A stretch of DNA of 64,000 nt from Rugamonas rubra (GCF_900114705.1 NZ_FOTW01000004.1:434001-498000), one strand, 5' to 3'. Shown: positions 27,145 through 37,342, numbered from the stretch's first letter. Program-made: numbers and translations. The notes: a model not told the origin generated them from the letters alone.

Positions 27145-29385
27145 ATGTCACAGCGTCTCCGTTTGAAACCGATCTGCCTGCTGGTGTTGCAGGCCCTGGC
27201 CTGCTCGGCCTACGCCGCCGACGCCACCGACGGCGCCAACGCCAGCCTGGCCGGCGCCGCCGCCGCGCCCGTGCAGACCGTCGAAATCACCGGCCAGGGC
27301 CAGTCGCGCCAGGTGCAAAACATCAACCGCGCCGACCTGGTCAAGGCGCTGCCCGGCACCAGCCCGCTGAAGATCCTGGAAAAACTGCCCGGCGTGAACT
27401 TCCAGTCGGCCGACCCGTTCGGCGCCTACGAGTGGTCGACCCGCTTCAGCATCCGTGGCTTCAGCCAGGGCCAGCTGGGCTTCACCCTGGACGACATCCC
27501 GCTCGGCGACATGAGCTATGGCAACAACAACGGCCTGCACATCAGCCGCGCCGTCTCGTCCGAGAACATCGGCCGCGTCGCCGTCTCGCAGGGCGCCGGC
27601 GCGCTCGGCACCGCCTCGACCAGCAACCTGGGCGGCACCGTCCAGTTCGTCACCCTGGGGCCGGCCGACGAGCAGGGCGTCACCCTGGCGCAGACCGTCG
27701 GCAGCGACTCCACCTCGCGCACCTTCGTGCGCTACGACAGCGGCCTGCTGGGCGGCAGCACCAAATTGTTCATCAGCGGCACGCGCCAGCGCGCCGACAA
27801 GTGGAAGGGCGCCGGCGCCCAGGACCAGGACCAGTTCAACTCGCGCTTCGAGCACCAGTTCGGCGACAACACGCTGACCGGCTTCTTCAACTATTCCGAC
27901 CGCAGCGAGGTCGACTACCAGGACCTGTCGCTGGAGATGGCCAGGCGGCTCGGCTACGGCTGGGACAACTACGCGCCCGACTGGCAGCGCGCCGTCGACG
28001 CCGCCAACAACAAGTTCAGCGGCGCCGTCACCAGCCAGGACGACGCCTACTACCTGGGCCGCGGCCTGCGCAAGGACAAGCTGGCCGGCCTGAGCCTGGA
28101 CCTCAAGCTGAGCCCGGCCACCAGTCTGAAGACCACCCTGTACCACCACGACAACGAGGGCCAAGGCCACTGGTACACGCCGTACGCCGCCTCGTCGCCG
28201 ACCATGCCGATCGCCATCCGCACCACCGAGTACTCGATCGGCCGCGACGGCTTCATCGCCGACCTGAGCTGGGACGTCGGCCAGCACACCGTCAACGCCG
28301 GCTTCTGGGGCGAGCGCAGCCTGCACACCGGCACGCGCAACCTGTACGCCGTCAGCGGCCCGGAAGACAGCAACCACTTCTTGTCGAACCCGATGAAGAC
28401 CCTATTCAAGCAGGACTTCACCACCAACACCACCCAGTTCTACCTGCAGGACACGGTCAGCGCGATGGACGGCCAGCTCAAGCTCAACTTCGGCTTCAAG
28501 AGCCCGAAGGTCAGCATCGAGGCGGTCAACCGCGTCGCCTCGCGCGCCGAGGGCAAGATCACCGCCTCCAAGTCCTTCCTGCCGCAGGCCGGCCTGAGCT
28601 ACAGCCTGAGCCGCGACGACGAGATCTTCGCCTCGGCCTCGCAGAACATGCGCGCCTTCCAGCCGGGCGTCAACGGCCCGTTCTCGCAGACCCAGGAGGC
28701 CTACGACCTGGGCGCCTCGCAGCTCAAGCCGGAGACCTCGACCAACGTCGACCTGGGCTACCGCTTCAAGCGCGCCGAGCTGCAGGGTTCGGTCGCCGTC
28801 TACCGCGCCGACTTCTCCGACCGCCAGATCAGCATCGCCACCTGCGCCGGCATCGCCGGCTGCCCGACCAAGCTGGTCAACGTCGGCAAGGTCGAGACGC
28901 AAGGCCTGGAGGCGATCGCCGTGTGGAAGTTCGCCCGCGAGCTGAGCTGGTTCAACTCCTTCACCTTCAACGACTCCAAGTACAAGTCCGACTACCTGGA
29001 AAAGGGCAAGACGGTGGCGGCCAGCGGCAAGCAGGTGGTCGACGCGCCGCGCACCATGTTCAACACCGAGGTGTCGTATGAGAACGCCAGCTGGTTCACC
29101 CGCCTGGGTGGCAAGTACACCGGCAAGCGCTACTACACCTACCTGAACGACGGCGCCGTGCCGTCCTACTGGATCGCCAACCTGTCGGCCGGCTACAAGT
29201 GGAAATCGGTCGGCATGCTGAAGGACCTGACGCTGCAGGTCAACGTCAGCAACCTGGCCGACAAGACCTACTTCAGCACCATCGGCTCGAACGGCTTCAC
29301 CAACTCCGACCCGAGCGGCACCTTCGCCACCATGCTGACCGGCGCGCCGCGCCAGGTCTTCGTCACCCTCAACGGCAAGCTGTAA
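27145..29385 (+). CDS. TonB-dependent outer-membrane receptor
   Basis: A 746-residue TonB-dependent receptor. It has a signal peptide (PICLLVLQALACSAYAAD), a TonB-box-like stretch (QTVEITGQ, about residues 44-51), a plug domain (DLVKALPGTSPLKILEKLPGV, RFSIRGFSQGQLGFTLDD) and a beta-barrel to the C-terminus (PRQVFVTLNGKL). It imports a substrate across the outer membrane with TonB energy. The Pho boxes upstream and the phosphoesterase downstream point to a phosphorus-containing ligand; that is inference. The ATG at 27145 starts the signal peptide and follows AAGAAAG. Confidence 0.93.
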   Translation: MSQRLRLKPICLLVLQALACSAYAADATDGANASLAGAAAAPVQTVEITGQGQSRQVQNINRADLVKALPGTSPLKILEKLPGVNFQSADPFGAYEWSTRFSIRGFSQGQLGFTLDDIPLGDMSYGNNNGLHISRAVSSENIGRVAVSQGAGALGTASTSNLGGTVQFVTLGPADEQGVTLAQTVGSDSTSRTFVRYDSGLLGGSTKLFISGTRQRADKWKGAGAQDQDQFNSRFEHQFGDNTLTGFFNYSDRSEVDYQDLSLEMARRLGYGWDNYAPDWQRAVDAANNKFSGAVTSQDDAYYLGRGLRKDKLAGLSLDLKLSPATSLKTTLYHHDNEGQGHWYTPYAASSPTMPIAIRTTEYSIGRDGFIADLSWDVGQHTVNAGFWGERSLHTGTRNLYAVSGPEDSNHFLSNPMKTLFKQDFTTNTTQFYLQDTVSAMDGQLKLNFGFKSPKVSIEAVNRVASRAEGKITASKSFLPQAGLSYSLSRDDEIFASASQNMRAFQPGVNGPFSQTQEAYDLGASQLKPETSTNVDLGYRFKRAELQGSVAVYRADFSDRQISIATCAGIAGCPTKLVNVGKVETQGLEAIAVWKFARELSWFNSFTFNDSKYKSDYLEKGKTVAASGKQVVDAPRTMFNTEVSYENASWFTRLGGKYTGKRYYTYLNDGAVPSYWIANLSAGYKWKSVGMLKDLTLQVNVSNLADKTYFSTIGSNGFTNSDPSGTFATMLTGAPRQVFVTLNGKL

Positions 29386-29395
29386 GGCCCGCCGC

Positions 29396-29446
29396 GACAG
29401 CGCCCGCGTCCACGCCCCGGCGTGGCGCGGCGCTGTCTTTTTTTTT
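29396..29446 (+). terminator. Intrinsic terminator after the TonB receptor gene
   Basis: GACAGCGC (from 29396) pairs with GCGCTGTC (ending at 29437) outside an inner CCACGCC/GGCGTGG stem, followed by ten T residues. Transcription of the phosphoesterase gene would need read-through or its own promoter. Confidence 0.9.
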
Positions 29447-29494
29447 CATTTGGCGGCGCCGCGCCGCCGCCCCCCATTTGCCGAGAACCCGCCG

Positions 29495-31432
29495 ATGACC
29501 CCGACCCCGCCGCGCCGTCGCGCCCGCCATTCCACCGCCACGCCCGGCCCGCTGGCGCCGCCGCATCTCGCTCCGCTGGCGCCGCCGCGCCCGCCAACGC
29601 GCGGGTCGCCGCCGGCACCGTGGCTGTCGTCGCCGCCGTCGCCACCATGGCTGTCGCCGCAGCCGTCGCCACGCGGCTCGCCACCGCGCCGGCCGCCGCA
29701 GTGGTGGACGCCGCTGTTGGCGCTGGCCGTCCTGCTGGCGCCGGCGGCCGCGCGCGCCGCCGCCGCCACCACGCCGATCGAGCACCTGATCGTCATCGTC
29801 GGCGAGAACCGCACCTTCGACAACCTGTACGGCGTCTACCAGCCGCCCAAGGGCCAGAGCATCGCCAACCTGCTGTCGAAGGGCATCGTCAAGCGCGACG
29901 GCACGCCCGGCCCGCGCTTCCAGGACGCGGCGCAGCGGCTGGGCCGCTCGGACGGCGCCTACACGCCGACGCCGGCGCCGCTGGCCTTCTACGAGCGCCT
30001 GCCGCAGCCCTGGGCCGGCGGCGCCTTCGGCCAGCGCCAGGACGTGCCCGACGCGCGCTTCCCGGCCGACCTGCCCAACGGCCCGTTCCAGATCACCCGC
30101 CACGTCAGCTACGGCGCCCACACCGGCGACCCGACCCACCGCTTCTTCCAGATGTGGCAGCAGGTCAACGGCGGCCGCCACGACCTGTTCGTCTGGGTGG
30201 CCGACCAGACCGGCCCCGGCCCGTCCAACCCGACGCCGACCCCGCTGGCGCCGGGCCAGACGCTGCAGGGCGGCGTGGCGATGGGCTTCTACAACATGGC
30301 GGCCGGCGACGCGCCGCTGTTCCGCCAGCTGGCCGAGCGCTACGCCATCGCCGACAACTACCACCAGCCGGTGATGGGCGGCACCACCGCCAACTACTTC
30401 GCGCTGGCCACCGCCGACGTCGGCGTCTACAGCCTGCCCGGCGCGCCGCCGGCCAAGCAGATCGAGAACCCGGACGCCCAGCCCGGCAGCAACAACTGGT
30501 ACACCGAAGACGGCTACCGCGGCGGCACCTACGTCAACTGCGCCGACCGCGCCCAGCCCGGCGTGGCCGGCATCCGCCGCCTGCTCGAGGCGCTGCCCTA
30601 CCGCGCCTTCAACGACGGCAACTGCGCCGCCGACACCTGGTACATGGTCAACAACCTGGAGCCGGCCTTCACCCCGCTGGGCCAGCCGCTGGCGCTGGGG
30701 CCGGACAAGTTCGTCCTTCCTCCGCAGAGCATGCCGCACATCGGCGACGCCATGACGGCCGGCGGTGTCTCCTGGAAGTGGTACAGCGGCGGGCGCAACG
30801 ACGGCCTCAAGGTCGACAAGGAGTACTGCGGCATGTGCGACACGCCGACCTTCTTCGGCTCGACCATGAACGGCGCCGACAAGGACAAGCTGGTCGACCT
30901 GATGCAGTTCTATGTCGACGTCAAGGCGCCGGCCAGCTTCCCGGCGGTGGCCGTCATCGCGCCCTACGACAGCATCTCCGGCCACCCCGGCTACGCCATG
31001 CAGCCCAGCTTCGACCAGTTGGTGGCCGACGTGCTCGAACGGGTGCGCGGCAACCCCGCGCTGTGGCGCAACACGGCCATCCTGGTCACCTTCGACGAGG
31101 GCGGCGGCTACTACGACTCCGGCTACGTGCAGCCGATCGACTTCTTCGGCGACGGCACCCGCGTGCCGCTGATCGCCATCTCGCCCTGGGCCAGGCCGGG
31201 CGCGGTCGACCACACCTATTACGACCACGCCTCGATCGCCAAGTTCATCGAGCGCAACTGGGGCCTGCCGCCGTTGTCGGCGCGCAGCCGCGACAACCTG
31301 CCCAACCCGCGGCACCGCGCCGACGACCCCTATGTGCCGAGCAACCGGCCGGCCATCGGCGACCTGATGAACCTGTTCGACTTCGCGCCGGCGCGGCGGG
31401 CGGCGGGCGGCGCCGGCAAGCGGGTGCGGTAA
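29495..31432 (+). CDS. Phosphoesterase-family protein (phospholipase C/acid phosphatase type)
   Basis: A 645-residue enzyme of the phosphoesterase family that includes bacterial phospholipase C and AcpA-type acid phosphatase. The active-site nucleophile region is clear (IEHLIVIVGENRTFDNLYG, metal-binding Glu and Thr). Further metal ligands are in PVMGGTTANYF, AILVTFDEGGGYYDSGYV and DHTYYDHASIAKFIE. The ~70 residues before the hydrophobic segment (WWTPLLALAVLLAPAAARA) form an unusual Pro/Arg/Ser-rich N-terminus, so the signal peptide is not at the end, or the true start is elsewhere. The nearby Pho box suggests a role in phosphate scavenging. Confidence 0.87.
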   Translation: MTPTPPRRRARHSTATPGPLAPPHLAPLAPPRPPTRGSPPAPWLSSPPSPPWLSPQPSPRGSPPRRPPQWWTPLLALAVLLAPAAARAAAATTPIEHLIVIVGENRTFDNLYGVYQPPKGQSIANLLSKGIVKRDGTPGPRFQDAAQRLGRSDGAYTPTPAPLAFYERLPQPWAGGAFGQRQDVPDARFPADLPNGPFQITRHVSYGAHTGDPTHRFFQMWQQVNGGRHDLFVWVADQTGPGPSNPTPTPLAPGQTLQGGVAMGFYNMAAGDAPLFRQLAERYAIADNYHQPVMGGTTANYFALATADVGVYSLPGAPPAKQIENPDAQPGSNNWYTEDGYRGGTYVNCADRAQPGVAGIRRLLEALPYRAFNDGNCAADTWYMVNNLEPAFTPLGQPLALGPDKFVLPPQSMPHIGDAMTAGGVSWKWYSGGRNDGLKVDKEYCGMCDTPTFFGSTMNGADKDKLVDLMQFYVDVKAPASFPAVAVIAPYDSISGHPGYAMQPSFDQLVADVLERVRGNPALWRNTAILVTFDEGGGYYDSGYVQPIDFFGDGTRVPLIAISPWARPGAVDHTYYDHASIAKFIERNWGLPPLSARSRDNLPNPRHRADDPYVPSNRPAIGDLMNLFDFAPARRAAGGAGKRVR

Positions 31433-31632
31433 ATCATGTCGATTCGACCAAGCGGGGACCTTCCCGCCGGCCCATCTGTTGCTTCGAGAATACAAAAAAG
31501 TGTTGTGGCTGGTGCCGGCCGGAGCATCGTTGCATACTAGTAAACGGAGTAGACGCGGCGAATCGGTGCCCGCTCCCGCACCGCGTCCAGCCTGCGCCAC
31601 GCTGGTTCGCCGCATAAAAAGGACAACGAGAC

Positions 31633-33360
31633 ATGAGCTGGTTCTATGATTTGAAGATCGCCACCAAACTGTTGTTGTCGTTCGGCGTGGTGCTGCTGCT
31701 GTCGCTGGTGATGGGCGTGGCCGGCATCGTCTCGATGGGCCGCATCGACGCCGCCTCGAACGAGTTGGCGGACAACTGGATGCCCAGCGTGCAAGTGGTG
31801 ATGACCGTGCGCGGCGACATCGGCGACCTGCGCCGCTGGGAGCTGGCCCACCTGCTCAACGACCAGCCCGACGGCATGGCCGGCTATGAGAAGCGCATGG
31901 ACGAGACCCTGGCCACCCTCAAGGCCGACCGCGAGCGCTACCAGAAGCTGATCAGCAGCCCGGAGGAGAGGGGGCTGTACGAGGAGTTCGGCAGGGGCTT
32001 CGACGCCTTCATGGTTGAGCACGGCAAGCTGGTCGAGCTGTCGCGCAAGAACGACAAGGTGGCGGCGCGCGCCGCCGCCGCCGGCGCCTCGGCCAAGCAC
32101 CTGGGCGAGTTGACCGCCTCGCTGAACAAGCTGGTCAAGCTCAACGTCGAGGGCGGCAACGCCGCCAGCGCCGCCGCCAGCTCCACCTACGCCAGCGCCC
32201 GCAACTTGTCGATTGGCCTGCTGGCGCTCAATATCGTGCTCGGCATGGCGCTCGCCATGTGGATCGCCGGCATCGTCTCGCGGCCGCTGCGCCAGGCCGT
32301 CCGGCTGGCGCGCGACGTCGCCGACGGCGACCTGACCGGCCGCATCGAGGTGCGCTCGCGCTGCGAGACGGGCCAGCTGATGCAGGCCCTGAAGGACATG
32401 AGCGGCAGCCTGCAAAGCCTGGTCGGCCAGGTGCGCGCCGGCACCGACACCATCACCACCGCCTCGAGCGAGATCGCCAGCGGCAACCAGGACCTGTCCT
32501 CGCGCACCGAGGAACAGGCCAGTTCGCTGGAAGAGACCGCCTCGTCGATGGAGGAGTTGACCTCGACGGTCAAGCAGAACGCCGACAACGCGCGCCAGGC
32601 CAACACCCTGGCCCGCTCGGCCTCGGGCATCGCCGTCAAGGGCGGCGATGTGGTCGGCCAGGTGGTCGGCACGATGGCCTCGATCAACGACTCCTCGCGC
32701 AAGATCGTCGACATCATCGGCGTCATCGACGGCATCGCCTTCCAGACGAATATTTTGGCGCTCAACGCCGCCGTCGAGGCGGCGCGCGCCGGCGAGCAGG
32801 GCAGGGGCTTCGCCGTGGTCGCCTCCGAGGTGCGCAACCTGGCGCAGCGCTCGGCCGCCGCCGCCAAGGACATCAAGGAGCTGATCGGCGATTCGGTGGA
32901 GAAGGTCGAACAGGGTTCGCGCCTGGTCGGCGAGGCCGGCACGACGATGGACGAGATCGTCGCCAGCATCACCCGGGTGACCGACATCATGGGCGAGATC
33001 ACCGCCGCCAGCCAGGAGCAGAGCCTGGGTATCGAGCAGGTCAACACGGCGATCGTGCAGATGGACCAGGTGACGCAGCAGAACGCCGCGCTGGTCGAAC
33101 AGGCCGCCGCCGCCGCCGAGGCGATGCAGGAGCAGGCGGCCCGTCTGGGCGACGTGGTCAGCGTGTTCAAGCTGGACGCCTCGGCGGCCTCCGCCGCGCG
33201 TGTGGCGGCACCGCCGGCGCGGCGCGCCGTGCCGGCCCGCGCCGCCGCGCCGGCGCCGCGCCGGCTCGCCGCCAAGCCGGCCAAGGCCGCCGCCGCGCGC
33301 GCCCAGCCCAAGCAGTCGGCCAGCGAGCCGGCCGACGGCGACGAGTGGGAAACCTTCTAA
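31633..33360 (+). CDS. Methyl-accepting chemotaxis protein with CheR-docking tail
   Basis: A 575-residue chemoreceptor. A first membrane helix ([21 protein letters not shown]), a four-helix-bundle periplasmic sensor (about residues 35-185), a second helix ([21 protein letters not shown]), HAMP, and the signalling domain with the conserved tip ([20 protein letters not shown]) are all present. After an Ala/Pro-rich flexible linker it ends in EWETF, nearly identical to the NWETF pentapeptide of E. coli Tar/Tsr that tethers CheR and CheB. This implies it can act as an adaptation hub, in contrast to the chemoreceptor at 21465. Confidence 0.95.
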   Translation: MSWFYDLKIATKLLLSFGVVLLLSLVMGVAGIVSMGRIDAASNELADNWMPSVQVVMTVRGDIGDLRRWELAHLLNDQPDGMAGYEKRMDETLATLKADRERYQKLISSPEERGLYEEFGRGFDAFMVEHGKLVELSRKNDKVAARAAAAGASAKHLGELTASLNKLVKLNVEGGNAASAAASSTYASARNLSIGLLALNIVLGMALAMWIAGIVSRPLRQAVRLARDVADGDLTGRIEVRSRCETGQLMQALKDMSGSLQSLVGQVRAGTDTITTASSEIASGNQDLSSRTEEQASSLEETASSMEELTSTVKQNADNARQANTLARSASGIAVKGGDVVGQVVGTMASINDSSRKIVDIIGVIDGIAFQTNILALNAAVEAARAGEQGRGFAVVASEVRNLAQRSAAAAKDIKELIGDSVEKVEQGSRLVGEAGTTMDEIVASITRVTDIMGEITAASQEQSLGIEQVNTAIVQMDQVTQQNAALVEQAAAAAEAMQEQAARLGDVVSVFKLDASAASAARVAAPPARRAVPARAAAPAPRRLAAKPAKAAAARAQPKQSASEPADGDEWETF

Positions 33361-33429
33361 TCCCGCAGGTGTTTAGAACCTGAAGCAGTGGTCGCGCTGG
33401 CTGTCGCTGCGCATCAGGGGCGTGGTGAG

Positions 33430-33449
33430 GACCGGATACCCCGGTCTTT
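33430..33449 (+). terminator. Possible weak terminator after the chemoreceptor gene
   Basis: GACCGG-ATACC-CCGGTC is followed by TTT. The stem is 6 bp and the T-tract short, so termination would be weak. It sits 70 nt after the chemoreceptor stop and 13 nt before the convergent small gene. Confidence 0.4.
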
Positions 33450-33461
33450 GAAAGACGGCTG

Positions 33462-33686
33462 CTAGCCTAGGCCATGGCGCGCGCGCCAGGCGGCCAGCGC
33501 CGCGCGGTAGTTGTCCAGCTCGTCCTGGTAGAGGTCGTCGACGCAGTAGGTGCAGCCGCTGTGGCAGCAGGCGTCCGGCTCCGGCGAGGCCGGCGGCTGC
33601 GGCATCGGGTCGGCCTCGGCCTCGGCGACGGCGGGCTGGTCCTGGAGGTCGGTGTTTTGTTGTCGTGTCTGTTGCATGGTGCTCAT
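33462..33686 (-). CDS. Oxidoreductase-like domain small protein
   Basis: A 74-residue protein. The C-terminal half (PEPDACCHSGCTYCVDDLYQ...LDNYRAALAAW) matches the oxidoreductase-like N-terminal domain, with four cysteines (CC, C, C) that could bind a metal or form disulfides. Its function is unknown. The N-terminal half is Gln/Pro/Asp-rich and probably disordered. It lies 20 nt after the diguanylate cyclase gene start region's convergent partner on the minus strand, downstream... specifically, it follows the end of no other minus-strand gene closely on its 5' side except the unrelated chemoreceptor on the plus strand. Confidence 0.72.
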   Translation of the reverse strand: MSTMQQTRQQNTDLQDQPAVAEAEADPMPQPPASPEPDACCHSGCTYCVDDLYQDELDNYRAALAAWRARHGLG

Positions 33687-33706
33687 GATACTGCTTCCTG
33701 AATGGG

Positions 33707-36700
33707 CTAGTCGAGCGCCGGCAGCGCCAGCAGGGCCATGTTGCGGCCCTTTTCCTTGGCCCGGTACATGGCGCGGTCGGCCTGTTGCAGCAGCCGCTCG
33801 GGCGTGTTGTCGCCGCCCGGCAGCAGCACCGCCACGCCGATGCTGATGGTCACCACGCCGAACGGCGAGCCGGCGTGCGGCAGTTGCAGCTTGACCAGCT
33901 CGGCGCAGATCGCCTCGGCCACGCCGAAGGCGTCGGCGCTGTCGGTGGCCGCCGCCAGCAGGGCGAACTCCTCGCCGCCGTAGCGCGCCACCAGGTCGGT
34001 GGTGCGGCGGCCGTGGCTGGTGATCAGCTCGGCGACGGCGCGCAGGCAGGCGTCGCCGGCCAGGTGGCCGTAATGGTCGTTGTATTTCTTGAAGTGGTCG
34101 ACGTCAAGCATGGTCAGCGCCACCGTTTGGCCGGTGCGCTCGGCGCGGCGCCATTCGCGCTCCAGCGCCAGGTCGAAGCCGCGCCGGTTGGCCACGCCGG
34201 TCAGGCCGTCGGTGGTGCTGAGCGCGGCCAGCTTGCGGTTCGACGCCTCCAGCTCGCCGGTGCGCTCGGTCACCAGCTGCCTCAGCTCGCGCTGCTGGCG
34301 CGTCACGCGCTTCAGGCGCAGCAGGTGGGCGCCGAGCAGGGCGCCCACCGCCAGCAGGCCGGCCAGCAGGCGGAACCACCAACGCTGCCAGAACGGCGGC
34401 GTGATGGTGATCTGCAGCGTGGCCGGCTCGGCGTTCCACACGCCGCGGTGGTTGGCCGCCTTGACGCGGAAGGTGTAGTTGCCCGGGTTGAGGTTGGTGT
34501 AGCTGGCCACGCGGTGGGCGGCGTCGGCCGCCACCCAGTCGCGGTCGAAGCCCTGCAACTGGTACAGGTAGCGGTTCTCGCCCGGCTCGGTGTAGTGCAG
34601 CGCGGCGAACTCGATGGCGAACACCGAGGCCTGGGCCGACAGGGTCAGCCGGGTCGGCGCCGTCAGCGGCCCCTCGATGCTGGTGCCCTCGCCCAGGCCG
34701 CCGTGCTGCAGCGAGCGGTTGAACACGCTGATGTCGGTGATCGCCACCTGCGGCGCCACCGAGTCGCTGCGCACCGCCGCCGGGTCGACGGCGGTCATGC
34801 CGTGCACGCCGCCGAAGTACAACAGGCCGGCGCCGTCGGCGGCCGAGGAGCCGACGGTGAAGCCGTCGCTCAGGCCGTCGGCGGCGGTGAAGTGGCTGAC
34901 CTTGCCGCTGCGCGGCTCGAGCCGGTACAGGCCGGCGATGGTGCTGCACCAGATGTTGCCGGCGGCGTCGTCGCGGATCGCCAGGATCTTCGCCGCGCGC
35001 ATGGGCGCCGCGTAGGAGCGGAAGCTGACCGCGCCGTCCGCCCCGTCGAGCACCAGGTCGAGGCCCTTGCCGGTGCCGATCCAGACGCGGCCGGCGGCGT
35101 CCTGGTGCAGGCTGGAGATGTTGTCGTCGCTCAGGCCGGCGGGGTTGTCCTTGTTGTGGCGGAAGTGGCGGAACTTGCCCGTGCGCGGGTCGAGCAGGTC
35201 GAGGCCGCCGCCGTTCCACTCCGAGCCGGCCCAGACGCGGCCGGCGCGGTCCTCCAGCACCGCCGAGGTGCCGTTGACGCTGCGGCTGGCCGGGTCCGCC
35301 GGGTCGTGGTAGTAGATGCGGCGCTCGTCGCTGCGCGTGTCGTAGCGGATCAGGCTGTTGCCGGTGGCGAGCCACAGCACGTCGCCGGCGCCGGGCGCGA
35401 TGAAGTTGATGAAGTCGCTGGCGGTGTTGCCGAAATGGACCACCTGGAAGGCGCTGTCGGGCGTGTCGAGCCGGTTCAGGCCGTTCGAGGTGCCGGCCCA
35501 CAGCGGCCCGGCGGCGCTGCCGTCGGCGGCTATGCGCTGGTACATGCTGTAGACGATGTTGTGGCTCAGCGCGCCGGCGCGCCGCTCGTCGGCGCGGTAG
35601 TTCTTCATCACGGTGCCGCTGGCCGGGTCGTACAAGCTCATGCCGACGTTGCCGCCGAGCCAGACGCGGCCGGCCGGCGCCCGCGCCAGGCTGAGCAGCG
35701 CGTTGCTGGCCGGCATGGAGCGGCTGTCGATGCGGAACGGCACGTGGCGGGTGAAGCCGCCGCTGCTCAGGTTGGCCAGGCTGATGCCGTCGGTGAAGGA
35801 GGCGATCCACAGCATGCCGCCGCGGTCCTGCATGACGGCGCGCAGGTTGTCGCCGGCCAGGCTGTTGGGGTCGTCGGCGGCGTGGACGAACTGGTCGAAC
35901 CTGCCGGCCGCCGCGTCCCAGCGCAGCAGGCCGGCCGACAGGGTGGTGCACCACAGCGTGCCGGCGTTGTCGACGTAGAAGTTGGTGACCCGGCTGTAGG
36001 GCGCGGCGACGGCTTGCCGGCCGGCCCAGTCGCCCTTGCCGTCCCAGCGCAGCACGCCGGACTCGGTGCCGATCCACAGCGCGCCCTGGCGGTCGAACTG
36101 CAGCGCGCGCACGATGTTGCCACGGGCGTCCGGCTTGGCCGCCGCGTCGACCTGGTGGTGGACGAAGCCGCTGGCGCCCGGCGCCAGGTAGTCCAGCCCG
36201 CCGGGCCAGGTGGCGGCCCAGACGCCGCCGGCGGCGTCGCGCGCCAGCGCGTTGATGTCGTTGCTGGCCAGGCTGTCGGGGCGCGCCGGGTCGTGGCCGT
36301 AGACGGCGAACTTGCCGCTGGCCGGGTCGAAGTGCTGCAGGCCGCCCCAGCTGGCGATCCACATGCCGTCGGCGCCGTCCGAGACGATGCTCTTGATGAT
36401 GCGGTGGTTGTTGGGCGCCTGCGCCGGGGCGAACACGGTGAAGTCGTTGCTGGCCGGGTTGAAGCGGGCCAGGCCGTTCTGCGTGCCGGCCCAGATGCCG
36501 CCGCGGCGGTCCTCGAACAGGGCGGAGACGCGGTCGTGCGGCAGGCTGCGCGGGTCGGCCGGGTTGTTGCTGTACTTGACGGCGTGGTAGCCGTTGTAGC
36601 GGTACAGGCCGTTGGTGTGGGTGCCGACCCAGACGTAGCCCTTGCGGTCCTGCATCAGCGACAGCATCGACGGCTCGTCGTCGCCCAGCGGGCCGAGCTT

Positions 36701-36919
36701 TTTGAAGCGCAGCGACGGCGCCGGCGCGGCCGCCGTGGCCAGCGCGCCCGGCGGCGTGGCGGCGAGCGCGGCGGCCGGCGCCAGCAGCGCCAGCAGCAGG
36801 GCCAGCAGCGGCGCCAGCAGGGCCAGCAGCGGCGCCAGCAACGCCGGCGGCCGCGCCGTCGGCGCGTAACGGGTCAGGCAAAAACGGTTCGACTGGGGAA
36901 CCGGCGGTGGCACGGGCAT
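33707..36919 (-). CDS. Diguanylate cyclase with periplasmic two-component-regulator propeller
   Basis: A 1070-residue membrane sensor. After a hydrophobic N-terminal segment (Leu/Ala-rich, encoded by repeated GCGCCAGCAG-type DNA) comes a periplasmic domain of about 14 propeller repeats (LMQDRKGYVWVGTHTNGLYR, LFEDRRGGIWAGTQNGLARF and so on). A Y_Y_Y domain (NLNPGNYTFRVKAANHRGVW), one membrane helix (WWFRLLAGLLAVGALLGAHLL) and a C-terminal GGDEF domain with GGEEF (VARYGGEEFALLA) follow. It should make cyclic di-GMP in response to a periplasmic ligand, often a carbohydrate in related proteins. I place the start at ATG 36919; its ribosome-binding site is poor. The small Cys-rich protein gene follows 20 nt downstream and may be cotranscribed. 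Confidence 0.92.
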   Translation of the reverse strand: MPVPPPVPQSNRFCLTRYAPTARPPALLAPLLALLAPLLALLLALLAPAAALAATPPGALATAAAPAPSLRFKKLGPLGDDEPSMLSLMQDRKGYVWVGTHTNGLYRYNGYHAVKYSNNPADPRSLPHDRVSALFEDRRGGIWAGTQNGLARFNPASNDFTVFAPAQAPNNHRIIKSIVSDGADGMWIASWGGLQHFDPASGKFAVYGHDPARPDSLASNDINALARDAAGGVWAATWPGGLDYLAPGASGFVHHQVDAAAKPDARGNIVRALQFDRQGALWIGTESGVLRWDGKGDWAGRQAVAAPYSRVTNFYVDNAGTLWCTTLSAGLLRWDAAAGRFDQFVHAADDPNSLAGDNLRAVMQDRGGMLWIASFTDGISLANLSSGGFTRHVPFRIDSRSMPASNALLSLARAPAGRVWLGGNVGMSLYDPASGTVMKNYRADERRAGALSHNIVYSMYQRIAADGSAAGPLWAGTSNGLNRLDTPDSAFQVVHFGNTASDFINFIAPGAGDVLWLATGNSLIRYDTRSDERRIYYHDPADPASRSVNGTSAVLEDRAGRVWAGSEWNGGGLDLLDPRTGKFRHFRHNKDNPAGLSDDNISSLHQDAAGRVWIGTGKGLDLVLDGADGAVSFRSYAAPMRAAKILAIRDDAAGNIWCSTIAGLYRLEPRSGKVSHFTAADGLSDGFTVGSSAADGAGLLYFGGVHGMTAVDPAAVRSDSVAPQVAITDISVFNRSLQHGGLGEGTSIEGPLTAPTRLTLSAQASVFAIEFAALHYTEPGENRYLYQLQGFDRDWVAADAAHRVASYTNLNPGNYTFRVKAANHRGVWNAEPATLQITITPPFWQRWWFRLLAGLLAVGALLGAHLLRLKRVTRQQRELRQLVTERTGELEASNRKLAALSTTDGLTGVANRRGFDLALEREWRRAERTGQTVALTMLDVDHFKKYNDHYGHLAGDACLRAVAELITSHGRRTTDLVARYGGEEFALLAAATDSADAFGVAEAICAELVKLQLPHAGSPFGVVTISIGVAVLLPGGDNTPERLLQQADRAMYRAKEKGRNMALLALPALD

Positions 36920-37011
36920 GGCGGGGGGTATCCGGTGGCGCAAAGGACTTGCGGGGTGGTTTCGCGGGGGAATTCTGATGTCGGGAAGGTAATTGTCAGG
37001 GACAGACCGAC

Positions 37012-37017
37012 TATTAT
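37012..37017 (-). promoter_or_regulatory. Extended -10 of the diguanylate cyclase gene
   Basis: On the minus strand TATAAT is preceded by TG one base upstream (TGTATAAT), an extended -10 with a perfect hexamer, about 95 bp upstream of the chosen ATG. No good -35 is seen. Confidence 0.5.
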
Positions 37018-37072
37018 ACATTCCAATCATGCAATAATTTCCATACAAAAAGTGCTGTTTTCGTGTGCAGTT

Positions 37073-37101
37073 GCGCCGATTTAGGGTATAGTTTACGGCG
37101 C
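37073..37101 (+). promoter_or_regulatory. Candidate promoter inside an inverted repeat, upstream of the helicase gene
   Basis: TATAGT (37087-37092) lies between GCGCCG (37073-37078) and CGGCGC (37096-37101), a perfect 6-bp inverted repeat. If this is the -10, the helicase mRNA has a leader of about 240 nt. Repressor binding to the repeat would block the promoter. The -35 is weak. Confidence 0.4.
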
Positions 37102-37342
37102 TGATATTGTATCCATGTCTGCGCGCGCGATGACGGCCAGGCCGTCGTGGCGCTTCCTGTGTGGCGCCGCCGCCTGCCTTCGCCTCGCTCTCCCCCAGTG
37201 TCGGTCCACCATCGCCCCGGAGCGCGCAGGTGCCTAGCCAGGGCCGGTTCCGGCCGGGCGCGAGTCCCGGCCGCCGCACGCAGAAACTGTTGTTTATTGA
37301 AGAAAGCATGGCTGCCCGCTGGACGGAAGCCGACCAAAATCT

